64,000 nt of DNA from Methanosarcina sp. DH2 (lineage in GTDB: Archaea; Halobacteriota; Methanosarcinia; Methanosarcinales; Methanosarcinaceae). The stretch is from positions 1-64,000 of the forward strand of contig NZ_WJBI01000021.1 of the NCBI RefSeq assembly GCF_020804225.1, read 5' to 3'. The position numbers and the translations under genes were made by a program. The notes under the pieces were generated by a model, which saw only the letters and a program-made list of their open reading frames with translations, was not told where the DNA came from and did no database searches. Positions 27,036-35,430 of the stretch are shown here, in pieces (the stretch's first letter is position 1; the number at the start of each line of letters is the position of its first letter).

Positions 27036-27080
27036 AGACTACCAGTGCAGAGACTACCGGTGCAGAGACTACCAGTGGCA
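27036..27080 (+). repeat. 15-bp tandem repeat, three copies
   Basis: AGACTACCAGTGCAG at 27036, AGACTACCGGTGCAG at 27051 and AGACTACCAGTGGCAG at 27066. It is non-coding, upstream of membrane-protein copy 2. Confidence 0.7.
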
Positions 27081-27313
27081 GGGAAAATTCGCAAAAACTG
27101 ATTTAAACCCTGGAGGAAAATCAAGATATTGTGACACATCCGCAGGTAATATGTTAGTGTCGTGAGGGATAAAAATATCAAAATATAAAATTAAATAGAG
27201 AATAGTACAAATTAAGTAAAGAGATTTTAAGAGCCATTTTTCAGGCTGGACAAACTGGAAACAATAACAAACCCTTTCCGATTGGGTATTTAAGAAGGGA
27301 GGCAAACTTCATA

Positions 27314-28450
27314 ATGGTAGCTACCTCGGATATGTTGATTTTCTGGGCTGTAGTCATGGCTCGTTTTTTTATACCGCTCTCTATTCCAAAGTACCCTCTT
27401 CCCGGAATAATAGCTTCTCTGCTCCTTGACGCTGTTGACCAGACAATTTTCCAATTGTTTACGGACCTGCCTCTTGAGGGCTATCAGGGCTATGACAAGG
27501 CTCTTGATGTCTATTACCTGGCTATCACATACCTTTCAACCATGCGGAACTGGTCAAATCACTTCGCTTTTGAGGTAAATCGTTTCCTTTTCTATTACAG
27601 GCTGGTAGGAGTTGCTCTCTTCGAGTTGACCAACCTTCGTTCACTGCTACTTATCTTTCCAAACACCTTCGAGTACTTCTTTATTTTTTACGAGGCAGTC
27701 CGCATGAAATGGGACCCTAGGGTGCTTACAAAAGACAAATTAATAATTACAGCAGCCCTGATATGGATTTTCGTCAAACTGCCGCAGGAATACTGGATAC
27801 ATATAGCGAAAATGGATACAACCGACTGGATCAGAGCCAATCCTTCAAATGTATTCATTTTGATTGGGTGGACTGCAGTCATGATCGGCATGGCGTGGTG
27901 GCTGCTCAGAGATTTTCCTCCCATGAGATCGGGCTTCTCGATTGCTGCTCATCATGCAACTTTCAGATTTGACAGTTTACGAGCTGCCCGTGTGAAGGAT
28001 AATTACACGAGTAAGAGATTTTTTGATGATTTCATACACCACGAATTGATCGAGAAGATTGTGCTGGTCTCTCTTCTTAGCATAATCTTTGCACAGATTC
28101 TTCCCGAAGTCCGGGCAAACGACGTCCAGATTGCATTCGGTATGTCTATCCTTATCATAATAAACACCGAGTTAAGCCAGTGGCTTGCCAGACGCGGGAC
28201 ACAATGGAGATCAATTGTGAAGGAGTTCATCGTAATGTCTATTGTAAACCTCATCCTTGTCCTGCTCTTTGATTTCCTTCTGGCAAGGTACGAGGGTTCG
28301 ATCGACCTTCTTAACACTCTATTCTTCGTTCTTCTCCTTACCCTGAACGTAACTCTCTATGACAGATATCGGCGCGTGCATCTCTGGAGTCACGCGACAA
28401 TAACTGAGTTTGAAGAATCAAAAAAAGGGATTGAGATTAAAAATAATTGA
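27314..28450 (+). CDS. Unrecognised polytopic membrane protein, tandem copy 2
   Basis: 378 residues, homologous along the whole length to the genes at 25292 and 28649. Same landmark blocks: FWAVVMARFFIPLSIPKYPLPG, AVDQTIFQLFT, ITYLSTMRNWSN, FLFYYRLVGVALFELT, FPNTFEYFFIFYEAVRMKWDP, WIFVKLPQEYWIH, then a longer hydrophilic loop (HHATFRFDSLRAARVKDNY, about 212-235), EKIVLVSLLSIIFAQILPEVRA and LFFVLLLTLNVTLYDRYRRVH. The loop differs in length and sequence from the other copies, while the helices are kept. ATG at 27314 follows GGGAGGCAAACTTCATA. Function unknown. Confidence 0.85.
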   Translation: MVATSDMLIFWAVVMARFFIPLSIPKYPLPGIIASLLLDAVDQTIFQLFTDLPLEGYQGYDKALDVYYLAITYLSTMRNWSNHFAFEVNRFLFYYRLVGVALFELTNLRSLLLIFPNTFEYFFIFYEAVRMKWDPRVLTKDKLIITAALIWIFVKLPQEYWIHIAKMDTTDWIRANPSNVFILIGWTAVMIGMAWWLLRDFPPMRSGFSIAAHHATFRFDSLRAARVKDNYTSKRFFDDFIHHELIEKIVLVSLLSIIFAQILPEVRANDVQIAFGMSILIIINTELSQWLARRGTQWRSIVKEFIVMSIVNLILVLLFDFLLARYEGSIDLLNTLFFVLLLTLNVTLYDRYRRVHLWSHATITEFEESKKGIEIKNN

Positions 28451-28648
28451 GATCAAAAAGGATTGAAGTTCAAAGGGATTGAAGAGGAGACCGAATGTGA
28501 GAATCTGGCAGGCCAGTAAGGTTTTATGAGAAACGGAGATCACTTTTTAAGTATTTCAGTAAAATCTAGATATAAATCTGGTTTGGCCTTGAAATAAAAC
28601 TGGGAAGTTATCTGTTAAAAGGAGAGAAAAAGGGAGGCAAACTTCAAA

Positions 28649-29761
28649 ATGCCGGACGCGTCAGATATATTTATTTTCTGGGCTGTAGTTATGGCTCGCT
28701 TCTTAATACCACTCTCTATTCCGAAATATCCTCTCCCCGGAATAATAGCTTCCCTGGTCCTTGACGCTGTTGACAGGACAATTTTCCAACTTTTTACGGG
28801 CCTGCCTCTGGATGACTACCAGGGCTATGATAAAGCCCTTGACATTTATTATCTGACCATTACATACCTTTCAACCCTTAGAGACTGGTCGAACCTTTTT
28901 GCCTTCAGATTGAGCCGTTTCCTTTTCTACTACAGGTTGGTCGGCGCAGCCCTTTTCGGGATAACACATCTGCGAGCACTGCTGTTTATCTTCCCGAATG
29001 TCTTTGAATATTTCTTCATTTTTTATGAGGCAGTCCGCCTAAAATGGAACCCGCTGGTGCTTACAAAAAATAAATTGATTATCACGGCAGCTCTGATATG
29101 GATTTTCGTCAAAGTACCGCAGGAATACTGGATACATATCGCTGAAATGAGCACAACCGATTGGGTCATGGAAAATCCCGCAAACACACTCTTCTTGATT
29201 GCCTGGGATTCGGTCCTGCTTTTTATGGTTTGGTGGCTCTTGAAGGACCTACCCCCTGCCCGGCCGGGTTTTTCATTTGCTGCAGACCCTATCCCCTCCT
29301 TCCTGTCTGACGGTGCTGAAAGTGCCAGAACAAGGGAGGAGCATAAGCAGATGAAAATAGTCAATAAACTGTTATCCGAAAAGCTCGTAACCCGTGAACT
29401 CGCCGAGAAGATCATACTTATCTCTCTCCTGAGCATCATTTTTGCCGAGGTGCTCCCAGGCGTTCGGGCAAACAGCCTCCAGGTGGCAGCCGGTGTATCT
29501 ATTCTCATAGTGATTAACACCGCATTGAGCCAGTGGCTTGTCAGGCGCGGGAGGCAATGGAGGTCTATTATTCAGGAATTTGTTGTAATGTCAGTTGTAA
29601 ACTTCGGTCTTGTCCTGTTCTTTGACCTCGTGCTACCCTTACTTAATGGTTCGATTGACCTTTCTAATACCTTATTTTTTGTCCTTCTCCTTACCCTGAA
29701 CGTTACACTCTATGACAGGTACAGGCGCACGCATATCTGGAGCTATAACAACAAAAGGTGA
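28649..29761 (+). CDS. Unrecognised polytopic membrane protein, tandem copy 3
   Basis: 370 residues, third paralog of the array. FWAVVMARFLIPLSIPKYPLPG, AVDRTIFQLFTGLPLDDYQGYDKALDIYY, LSTLRDWSN, FLFYYRLVGAALFGIT, FPNVFEYFFIFYEAVRLKWNP, WIFVKVPQEYWIH and LFFVLLLTLNVTLYDRYRRTH are retained. The central loop is the longest (ESARTREEHKQMKIVNKLLSEK) and strongly charged, possibly a short helical arm. ATG at 28649 follows AAAGGGAGGCAAACTTCAAA, almost identical to the leader of copy 2. The 198-base gap from copy 2 could be cotranscribed or have its own promoter. Confidence 0.85.
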   Translation: MPDASDIFIFWAVVMARFLIPLSIPKYPLPGIIASLVLDAVDRTIFQLFTGLPLDDYQGYDKALDIYYLTITYLSTLRDWSNLFAFRLSRFLFYYRLVGAALFGITHLRALLFIFPNVFEYFFIFYEAVRLKWNPLVLTKNKLIITAALIWIFVKVPQEYWIHIAEMSTTDWVMENPANTLFLIAWDSVLLFMVWWLLKDLPPARPGFSFAADPIPSFLSDGAESARTREEHKQMKIVNKLLSEKLVTRELAEKIILISLLSIIFAEVLPGVRANSLQVAAGVSILIVINTALSQWLVRRGRQWRSIIQEFVVMSVVNFGLVLFFDLVLPLLNGSIDLSNTLFFVLLLTLNVTLYDRYRRTHIWSYNNKR

Positions 29762-29996
29762 TTTTGCAGGTGTCAAAGACAAACAAATGAAAAATAATTT
29801 TAACTCTTGTAATGTTAGGGTACAATGGTGCAGGTGATGGTCAATCAAGAAAAAATCCATAAAAAAAGTTATAGTAATGATCCGAAAGAACGCGGCGGAG
29901 CGGTAGAACAACTGAGAAGAAGTTTTAGTTCCTTGCCAGACAAACACGCTGCCTGGGAGATCTGAACAGGCTGGCCCCGGATTAAAACATAACCTT

Positions 29997-30305
29997 TTAC
30001 TTACTATCCCTTTCTTTCAGCTCATAATATCTATCCAGTATTTTGAGCGTATTCTCAGAAACCCGCACCTCCATATCCCTTCCGGGCCTGAAATACGCAA
30101 AATGGTGAATCTCCATTCCCGGCTCTGGATCCCCTTTCGCCCGAATCCTGAAAACCTTTGACGCATGAAACTTGAAAAGGTACCTGACATCATAAGCCCG
30201 AAGCCCGGTCTCTTCCCTGAGCTCCCGGATTGCAGCTTCGATGCTCGCTTCCCCCTTTTCCGGTTTTCCTCCGGGAAGCCTGAAGTAAGACCCCGAACTG
30301 CTCAC
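29997..30305 (-). CDS. Nudix hydrolase, N-terminus uncertain or truncated
   Basis: 102 residues from the GTG at 30305. The Nudix box GGKPEKGEASIEAAIRELREETGL is complete, with the REExxEE metal-binding glutamates, and is followed by FKFHASKVFRI and MEIHHFAYFRP. Nudix proteins hydrolyse nucleoside diphosphate derivatives; the substrate is unknown. The first strand of the fold appears upstream in the same frame (RRGSAIVETEKGVLLV, about 30306-30353), but there is no ATG, GTG or TTG before a TAG at about 30408. Either a non-standard start is used or the 5' end has been lost. The GTG lies inside a strand of the fold, so that start would give a trimmed domain. Confidence 0.75.
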   Translation of the reverse strand: MSSSGSYFRLPGGKPEKGEASIEAAIRELREETGLRAYDVRYLFKFHASKVFRIRAKGDPEPGMEIHHFAYFRPGRDMEVRVSENTLKILDRYYELKERDSK

Positions 30306-30553
30306 AAGCAGGACCCCTTTTTCGGTTTCAACAATTGCCGAGCCTCTGCGGTTGTCGTATGCGCTTGGAATATTTTTGCCCCCGCTAAATAGTTGTATTT
30401 TACAGGTTTGCTACTTATGGATTGGTTTTATTTCTGAAATTATTTAAAGCTTCAATGAGGCTGGTTGTTTCCTTTCTCCTTTGTTTCCTTTCTCCTATTT
30501 TTTATCACGCCTTGACCGCTATTCATGTCCCTAATAAAATCAACACGGATTCC

Positions 30554-30563
30554 TATAAAATAT
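30554..30563 (+). promoter_or_regulatory. Possible TATA box for hsdM
   Basis: TATAAAATAT at 30554-30563 in an AT-rich setting, about 80 bases before the hsdM start, which would give a leader of roughly 50 bases. Archaeal TATA boxes have this form; no upstream BRE purine run is clear. Tentative. Confidence 0.3.
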
Positions 30564-30639
30564 TTTTTCGACATTTTAGCAACATATTTATGTTAATTCA
30601 GTGATGAGAACTAAAAACAAGTTCAAAAGATGATAAAAA

Positions 30640-32166
30640 ATGGCAGGCAACAATAACGAAACTGAAAAAAGGTTATGGGACGTGGCTAACGAACTCCGGG
30701 CAAATTCCGGCTTGAAAGCCTCGGAATACTCCGTCCCTGTACTCGGGTTAATTTTTTTAAGATACGCTGAGTTCAAATTCGCTCAGGCAGAACAGGAATT
30801 AAAACTGGAGCTGGAAAACAACTCATCCAGCCGGAGAAGGAAAAACGAAATCTCAAAAGTGGATTTTCAGGCAAAAGGAGTCCTTTACCTTTCTGAAAAA
30901 GCCAGATACTCTTATTTACTGGACCTGCCGGAAAGTGAAAACACAGGAAAAGCTGTCAATGAAGCAATGGAAGCAATTGAAGCCGAAAATCCTGAACTGA
31001 CCAACATCCTGCCAAAAAACTACACATCTTTTGAAAATGACCTGCTCGTTGCCCTTTTAAAAGCCTTCAAACTGCCCACGGACATCCAGGGAGATGCCTT
31101 CGGCAAGATCTACGAGTATTTCCTCGGCAAATTCGCAATGGCTGAAGGCCAGAAAGGCGGGGAGTTCTTCACCCCCATATCCCTTGTCAAATTGATTGTA
31201 GAAGTCATCGAGCCCTACCACGGAAAAATCCTTGATCCTGCCTGCGGGTCAGGCGGCATGTTTGTCCAGAGCGCCCATTTTGTTGAAAACCACCACCGAA
31301 AAGCCAGTTCCGAAATCTCTGTCTACGGCCAGGAAAAAGTAGCCGATACCGTCCGGCTCTGCAAAATGAACCTTGCAGTCCACGGGCTATCAGGGGATAT
31401 TAAAGAAGGCAACACCTATTATGAAAACATTCACAATTCGGTCGATACTTTCGATTTCGTAATGGCAAATCCCCCCTTCAACGTGAAAAAAGTCGATTTT
31501 GAAAAGGTCAAAGGCGACAAAAGGCTCCCACTCGGCACCCCTTCAACTGATAACGCAAACTACCTCTGGATCCAGCACTTCTGGTCAGCCTTAAACGAAA
31601 AAGGCAGAGCCGGTTTCGTCATGGCAAACTCCGCCTCCGATGCCAGAGGCACAGAAGCTGAAATAAGAAAACAGCTCATCGAAAGTAGTGCAGTTGACGT
31701 AATGGTCTCCATCGGCTCAAACTTTTTCTACACTGTCACCCTCCCCTGCACCCTCTGGTTCCTGGACAAAGGTAAAGCCGGAACCGGCCGAAAAGATAAG
31801 ATTCTCTTCATTGACGCCAGGGAGATTTTCACGCAGGTCGACCGGGCGCACAGGGAGTTTACCGCAGAGCAGATCGAAAAAATCGCAGGAATCGTCAGGA
31901 GCTACCGCGAAGAAGAAGGAAGCGAACCTTACGAGGATGTCAAGGGTTTGTGTAAGGTTGTAACTCTTGATGAGGTCAGAGAGCAGGGATATTCTCTAAA
32001 TCCGGGCCGGTATGTAGGGGTTGCCGAGGCCATTGAAGAGGATTTTAATTTTACGGAGCGGTTGCAAGAGTTAAATGAAGAACTTGAAGGGCTGAATCTC
32101 GAAGCAAGGGAGCTGGAAGAAGAGATTGGTGAAAATATAGAGAAACTATTGGGGAAGAAAGTATGA
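30640..32166 (+). CDS. hsdM: Type I restriction-modification system methylase subunit HsdM
   Basis: 508 residues. The N-terminal helical domain ([31 protein letters not shown]) is followed by the SAM-binding motif [16 protein letters not shown] (about 199-214) and the catalytic N6-adenine motif NPPF in [14 protein letters not shown] (about 276-289). The C-terminus is a coiled coil rich in Glu/Leu that contacts HsdS. With HsdS it methylates adenine in the recognition site; with HsdR it forms the restriction complex. ATG at 30640. The stop overlaps the hsdS start by four bases (ATGA, 32163-32166), indicating translational coupling. Complete and intact. Confidence 0.95.
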   Translation: MAGNNNETEKRLWDVANELRANSGLKASEYSVPVLGLIFLRYAEFKFAQAEQELKLELENNSSSRRRKNEISKVDFQAKGVLYLSEKARYSYLLDLPESENTGKAVNEAMEAIEAENPELTNILPKNYTSFENDLLVALLKAFKLPTDIQGDAFGKIYEYFLGKFAMAEGQKGGEFFTPISLVKLIVEVIEPYHGKILDPACGSGGMFVQSAHFVENHHRKASSEISVYGQEKVADTVRLCKMNLAVHGLSGDIKEGNTYYENIHNSVDTFDFVMANPPFNVKKVDFEKVKGDKRLPLGTPSTDNANYLWIQHFWSALNEKGRAGFVMANSASDARGTEAEIRKQLIESSAVDVMVSIGSNFFYTVTLPCTLWFLDKGKAGTGRKDKILFIDAREIFTQVDRAHREFTAEQIEKIAGIVRSYREEEGSEPYEDVKGLCKVVTLDEVREQGYSLNPGRYVGVAEAIEEDFNFTERLQELNEELEGLNLEARELEEEIGENIEKLLGKKV

Positions 32167-33380
32167 GAACGTCGGAATGGAAAAGTGTAAAGTTAGGAGA
32201 TGTGATAACATTCCAAAGAGGTTTTGATCTTCCAAAAGGCAAAAGAGAGAAGGGAACCATTCCAATAATATCATCTTCAGGAACTGATGGCTTTCACAAC
32301 GAGTCAAAAGTTAAAGGACCCGGCGTAGTTACAGGTCGATATGGAACTTTAGGGAAGGTATTTTTTGTTGAAGAGGACTTTTGGCCACTTAATACAACTC
32401 TATATGTAAGAGACTTCAAAGAAAATGATCCAAAATTCGTAAGTTATTTTTTATCCACTCTAAACCTTGCCAATCAAAATACAGCAGGTGCGGTTCCAGG
32501 ATTGAATCGTAATGCTCTCCACCTCATAAATGTAGAAGTACCAGTTATCGGAATTCAAAAAAAAATCGCTTCCATCCTCTCCAGCTACGATGACCTTATA
32601 GAAAACAACAAACGGAGAATAGAAATCCTTGAACATATGGCAAAGCTAATTTATGAGGAATGGTTCGTTAAGTTCAGGTTTCCGGGGCATGAAAATGTAA
32701 AAATGATTTCTTCTGAATTGAGGGAGATCCCAGAGGGATGGAAAATTTGTAGGGTTGGAAGCTTACTAAGTTCTCTAGAATCTGGAAGTCGACCAAAAGG
32801 TGGTGTTGGAGATCTAGGTGAAGGGATTCCAAGTATAGGGGCAGAAAATATTATTGGTCTAGGAATTTATGATTTTTCTAAAGAGAAATATGTATCTTCC
32901 GAATTTTTCAATAAAATGAAAAAAGGAATTGTAAAACATAAAGACGTACTTTTGTATAAAGATGGCGCAAAAATTGGTAGAAAAACGATGTTTTGTGATA
33001 ATTTTCCTCATGGAAAATGTTGTATAAATGAGCACGTTTTTATCCTAAGGTCAAAAGATCAGAAATGTCAAAATTATCTTTATTTTTGGTTAGATCTGGA
33101 TTTTATGACAGAAAACATAAAAAATCTAAATTCAAATGCAGCTCAACCTGGTATTAATCAAGAAGATGTTAAATCCTTACCAATTTTAATCCCACCCATT
33201 GAAATTATAGAGGAAATCAATAAAATACTGGAACCTATTTTGAACCAGATATTTATTCTAGCCAAAAAGAATCAAAATCTCCGCAAAACCCGCGACCTTC
33301 TTCTCCCCAAACTGATCTCAGGGGAAATAGATGTTTCTGATCTGGATATTCACATAAGAAACGAGTTTCAGGAATCATAA
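32163..33380 (+). CDS. hsdS: Type I restriction-modification specificity subunit HsdS
   Basis: 405 residues with two target-recognition domains separated by conserved helices. The first TRD starts [21 protein letters not shown] and ends in the spacer helix [29 protein letters not shown]. The second starts [26 protein letters not shown] and ends [46 protein letters not shown]. The two halves set a bipartite DNA target, which cannot be read from sequence. The second TRD (32780-33200) is markedly more AT-rich than hsdM, as is common for exchanged TRDs. Overlaps hsdM by four bases. Confidence 0.94.
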   Translation: MRTSEWKSVKLGDVITFQRGFDLPKGKREKGTIPIISSSGTDGFHNESKVKGPGVVTGRYGTLGKVFFVEEDFWPLNTTLYVRDFKENDPKFVSYFLSTLNLANQNTAGAVPGLNRNALHLINVEVPVIGIQKKIASILSSYDDLIENNKRRIEILEHMAKLIYEEWFVKFRFPGHENVKMISSELREIPEGWKICRVGSLLSSLESGSRPKGGVGDLGEGIPSIGAENIIGLGIYDFSKEKYVSSEFFNKMKKGIVKHKDVLLYKDGAKIGRKTMFCDNFPHGKCCINEHVFILRSKDQKCQNYLYFWLDLDFMTENIKNLNSNAAQPGINQEDVKSLPILIPPIEIIEEINKILEPILNQIFILAKKNQNLRKTRDLLLPKLISGEIDVSDLDIHIRNEFQES

Positions 33381-33401
33381 TTCAACCTTCGAAGCCGTAG
33401 T

Positions 33402-33986
33402 ATGCAACATGGTCTGGATTTAAGGTGGTTTGACTTAAAAAAGACTCTGCAGAATGCAGACAAAAAAGAGCTTATCAATATTATCCAGAATCTTTACAGG
33501 CTTTCCGAAGAAAACAGATGGTGTTTGCTTGCAGGAAGCATGGAGCCAGAAGCTGAGCCAGGAGTACTGGAAGCTTACCGGGAAATAATAAAAAATGAGT
33601 TTTTCCCGGAAAAGGGGCATGGGACGCTCAGGTATTCTGTAGCTGAAAAGGAGATAGACAGTTATTCAAAGGCATCAGGGGATTTTGAAGGGAAATTGGA
33701 GCTAATGCTTTTCTATGTTGAAAACGGGGTGGATTTTACCAACGAATATGGGGACATAGATGAGAAATTCTACAACAAAATTGTTGACATGCTCGAAAAG
33801 TTCTGTAATCTCTTAAAAACACCTGAAGGAAAACCCCTTTACCCCCGGTTTAAGAAGAGGCTTTTTGAAATTAGAAAAAAGTCAGAAGGGATAGGCTGGG
33901 GATTTGAGGATGACGTAGAGTTACTTGTAACAGATATCGAGGATTTTTTTGATAATCCCGCAAGAAGCCTTCATAGCCACGTATAA
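33402..33986 (+). CDS. DUF6155-like protein inside the R-M locus
   Basis: 194 residues, wholly helical by appearance: LKKTLQNADKKELINIIQNLYRLSEENRW near the N-terminus resembles DUF6155 proteins, followed by SYSKASGDFEGKLELMLFYVENGVDFTNEYGDIDEKFYNKIVDMLEKFCNLL and a charged C-terminus. It follows hsdS by 21 bases, so it is probably transcribed with the R-M genes. ATG at 33402 has no strong binding site, as expected for a coupled gene. Function unknown; family assignment is by pattern only. Confidence 0.6.
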   Translation: MQHGLDLRWFDLKKTLQNADKKELINIIQNLYRLSEENRWCLLAGSMEPEAEPGVLEAYREIIKNEFFPEKGHGTLRYSVAEKEIDSYSKASGDFEGKLELMLFYVENGVDFTNEYGDIDEKFYNKIVDMLEKFCNLLKTPEGKPLYPRFKKRLFEIRKKSEGIGWGFEDDVELLVTDIEDFFDNPARSLHSHV

Positions 33987-34019
33987 ATATTTCCAGACCC
34001 AAAATAACCATGAGGGAAT

Positions 34020-34226
34020 ATGATCGAGACGGAGCTGCTAAAGAAAATATCGGATGACCTGGATTTCCTGAAAACAAAAATTCTCGAAATCGAGGAAAGC
34101 CTTGAGCTAATTGACAGCGAACTGCACCCTGTAAGAGAAGAATACCTTGAGAGGCTGGACGAGATCAAAAAAGAGGGAACTATTTCAGGAAGCGAATTTG
34201 AAAAGAAATTCGGGGTAAAGCTTTGA
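34020..34226 (+). CDS. Putative antitoxin of RelE-type pair 1
   Basis: 68 residues, highly charged, mostly one coiled helix (LLKKISDDLDFLKTKILEIEESLELIDSEL) and a C-terminal tail GTISGSEFEKKFGVKL that probably wraps the toxin. It resembles small archaeal antitoxins encoded before RelE-like toxins, including the copy at 45754-45954. ATG at 34020 follows GAGGGAATATG. Its last four bases overlap the toxin start (TTGA), so the two are coupled. Neutralisation of the next gene product is inferred from this arrangement. Confidence 0.75.
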   Translation: MIETELLKKISDDLDFLKTKILEIEESLELIDSELHPVREEYLERLDEIKKEGTISGSEFEKKFGVKL

Positions 34227-34495
34227 GATATTCGTATGAAATCAGCAGGCACCTTGAAAGAGATCTGGAAAAAATCCAGAAAAAAGACAAAGAGCGTTTT
34301 GAAATCCTGCTGAACAAAATGAGTGAAATCCTTGACAACCCTCACCGTTTCAAACCTTTAAGGCACGATATGAAAGGTTTGAGGCGAGTACATATTGATA
34401 AGTCATTTGTTCTCGTTTTTGAGATTGTTGAACCGGAAAATAAGGTAATATTCTGGGATTTTGCGCATCATGACGGCGTTTACAGAACGTCCTGA
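34223..34495 (+). CDS. RelE/ParE-family toxin, pair 1
   Basis: 90 residues with the RelE fold order: YSYEISRHLERDLEKIQKKDKERFEILLNKMSEI, then DNPHRFKPLRHDMKGLRRVHIDKSFVLVFEI, then VIFWDFAHHDGVY at the C-terminus, where His/Tyr residues usually act in ribosome-dependent mRNA cleavage. TTG start at 34223 overlaps the antitoxin stop. It lies between hsdS and hsdR; such pairs in R-M loci may stabilise the locus or guard it. A broken near-copy occurs after hsdR at 38739-38880. Confidence 0.85.
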   Translation: MRYSYEISRHLERDLEKIQKKDKERFEILLNKMSEILDNPHRFKPLRHDMKGLRRVHIDKSFVLVFEIVEPENKVIFWDFAHHDGVYRTS

Positions 34496-34576
34496 TATTA
34501 CAAAAAATCTCCTCCAGCTCATTGACGTATTTTTTGAAGAAGCACAGAGTTGCTAAACATAATTTTTTAACTTATT

Positions 34577-35290
34577 TTATACGTTGATTATAAGCCTTTT
34601 GTACTTGTTTTTATAATTACGGAGAATTTGTTCCAGCAGATTCTTTGTGTTCTCATTTTTAGCCAGGAAGAAGAATATAATCTCATTGTCCGAAATATAT
34701 AGTGGCAAACCTGCTGTTAATTCTTTTAACTCCTGAGACCGCGTAGATAGATAATCACGATGCTTTATTCTCGGGAAATGCTGGTATATCATTATAATGG
34801 AATTCTGATCCATGCGGTTGTAAAGGCTCTTTGCCTCGCTGTACAGCAGATGTTTCTCTCTGGAACGCTGAACTTCCAATCCGATATCTGGATCTATGAA
34901 AATTAAAGATTTGATTAGCGATTCGTCAGGTATCCCACTAAAATACTTTTTTCGGACTTGTTGCTCAAAATATAGGCCTTTCTGCCCGTTGTAAATAGAA
35001 ATTTTGTGGCCTGCTGAGTTAAAGTGAGACTCAATGTAACCTATACTTCTTTCATCAACTGTTACATCTTTATATTGTTCAAGGAATTTCACGAGTTCTC
35101 CATTGCCAGTGCCGGGGGAATTGCAACTCTTCGCATTACAGAAATCCCTCTTGTTTCCTTCATTGAGAGAATCATTTTTGGTCAGCATAGGGATGAAAGT
35201 TAGCTGTTGCAAATCTATCCGGTCTAGGATGTGGAGGATCAAATCGTACTTGAATAGGTCTCTCAGGTCTCCAAAGTACTGATTTTTCAT
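34577..35290 (-). CDS. Hypothetical protein with DPD-GLE motif, opposite strand in R-M locus
   Basis: 237 residues. The N-terminus YFGDLRDLFKYDLILHIL and the centre SLIFIDPDIGLEVQ, together with IIMIYQHFPRIKHRDY, recall a family of uncharacterised proteins related in motif layout to Rossmann-type methyltransferase or TcmP-like proteins found near defence genes. I do not recognise a precise family. No signal peptide. ATG at 35290 lacks a clear binding site. It is the only gene on the minus strand between hsdS and hsdR, with the AT-rich composition of the second HsdS domain; likely an inserted accessory gene. Confidence 0.6.
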   Translation of the reverse strand: MKNQYFGDLRDLFKYDLILHILDRIDLQQLTFIPMLTKNDSLNEGNKRDFCNAKSCNSPGTGNGELVKFLEQYKDVTVDERSIGYIESHFNSAGHKISIYNGQKGLYFEQQVRKKYFSGIPDESLIKSLIFIDPDIGLEVQRSREKHLLYSEAKSLYNRMDQNSIIMIYQHFPRIKHRDYLSTRSQELKELTAGLPLYISDNEIIFFFLAKNENTKNLLEQILRNYKNKYKRLIINV

Positions 35291-35430
35291 AATAGGTTTT
35301 CGATGTCAAAGAAATATAAGTTTTTAGAAATTGACGCTCAAAAATAACATTAAATCAATATAATTTAAATAAACGAGTAATCTTAACAAAGGATAAGAAT
35401 TTTGGAAAAGCCAGGGGAAAAATAGAAGTC

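Larger units (their letters stand above)
26378..27313. other. Spacer between membrane-protein copies 1 and 2
   Basis: About 935 bases without a credible gene. It contains a local repeat pair (26472-26513 and 26638-26679), a dispersed hairpin element (26525-26625) also found at 53409, and the 15-bp tandem repeat at 27036-27080. The frame at 26568-26750 crosses these repeats and is rejected. Confidence 0.5.
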
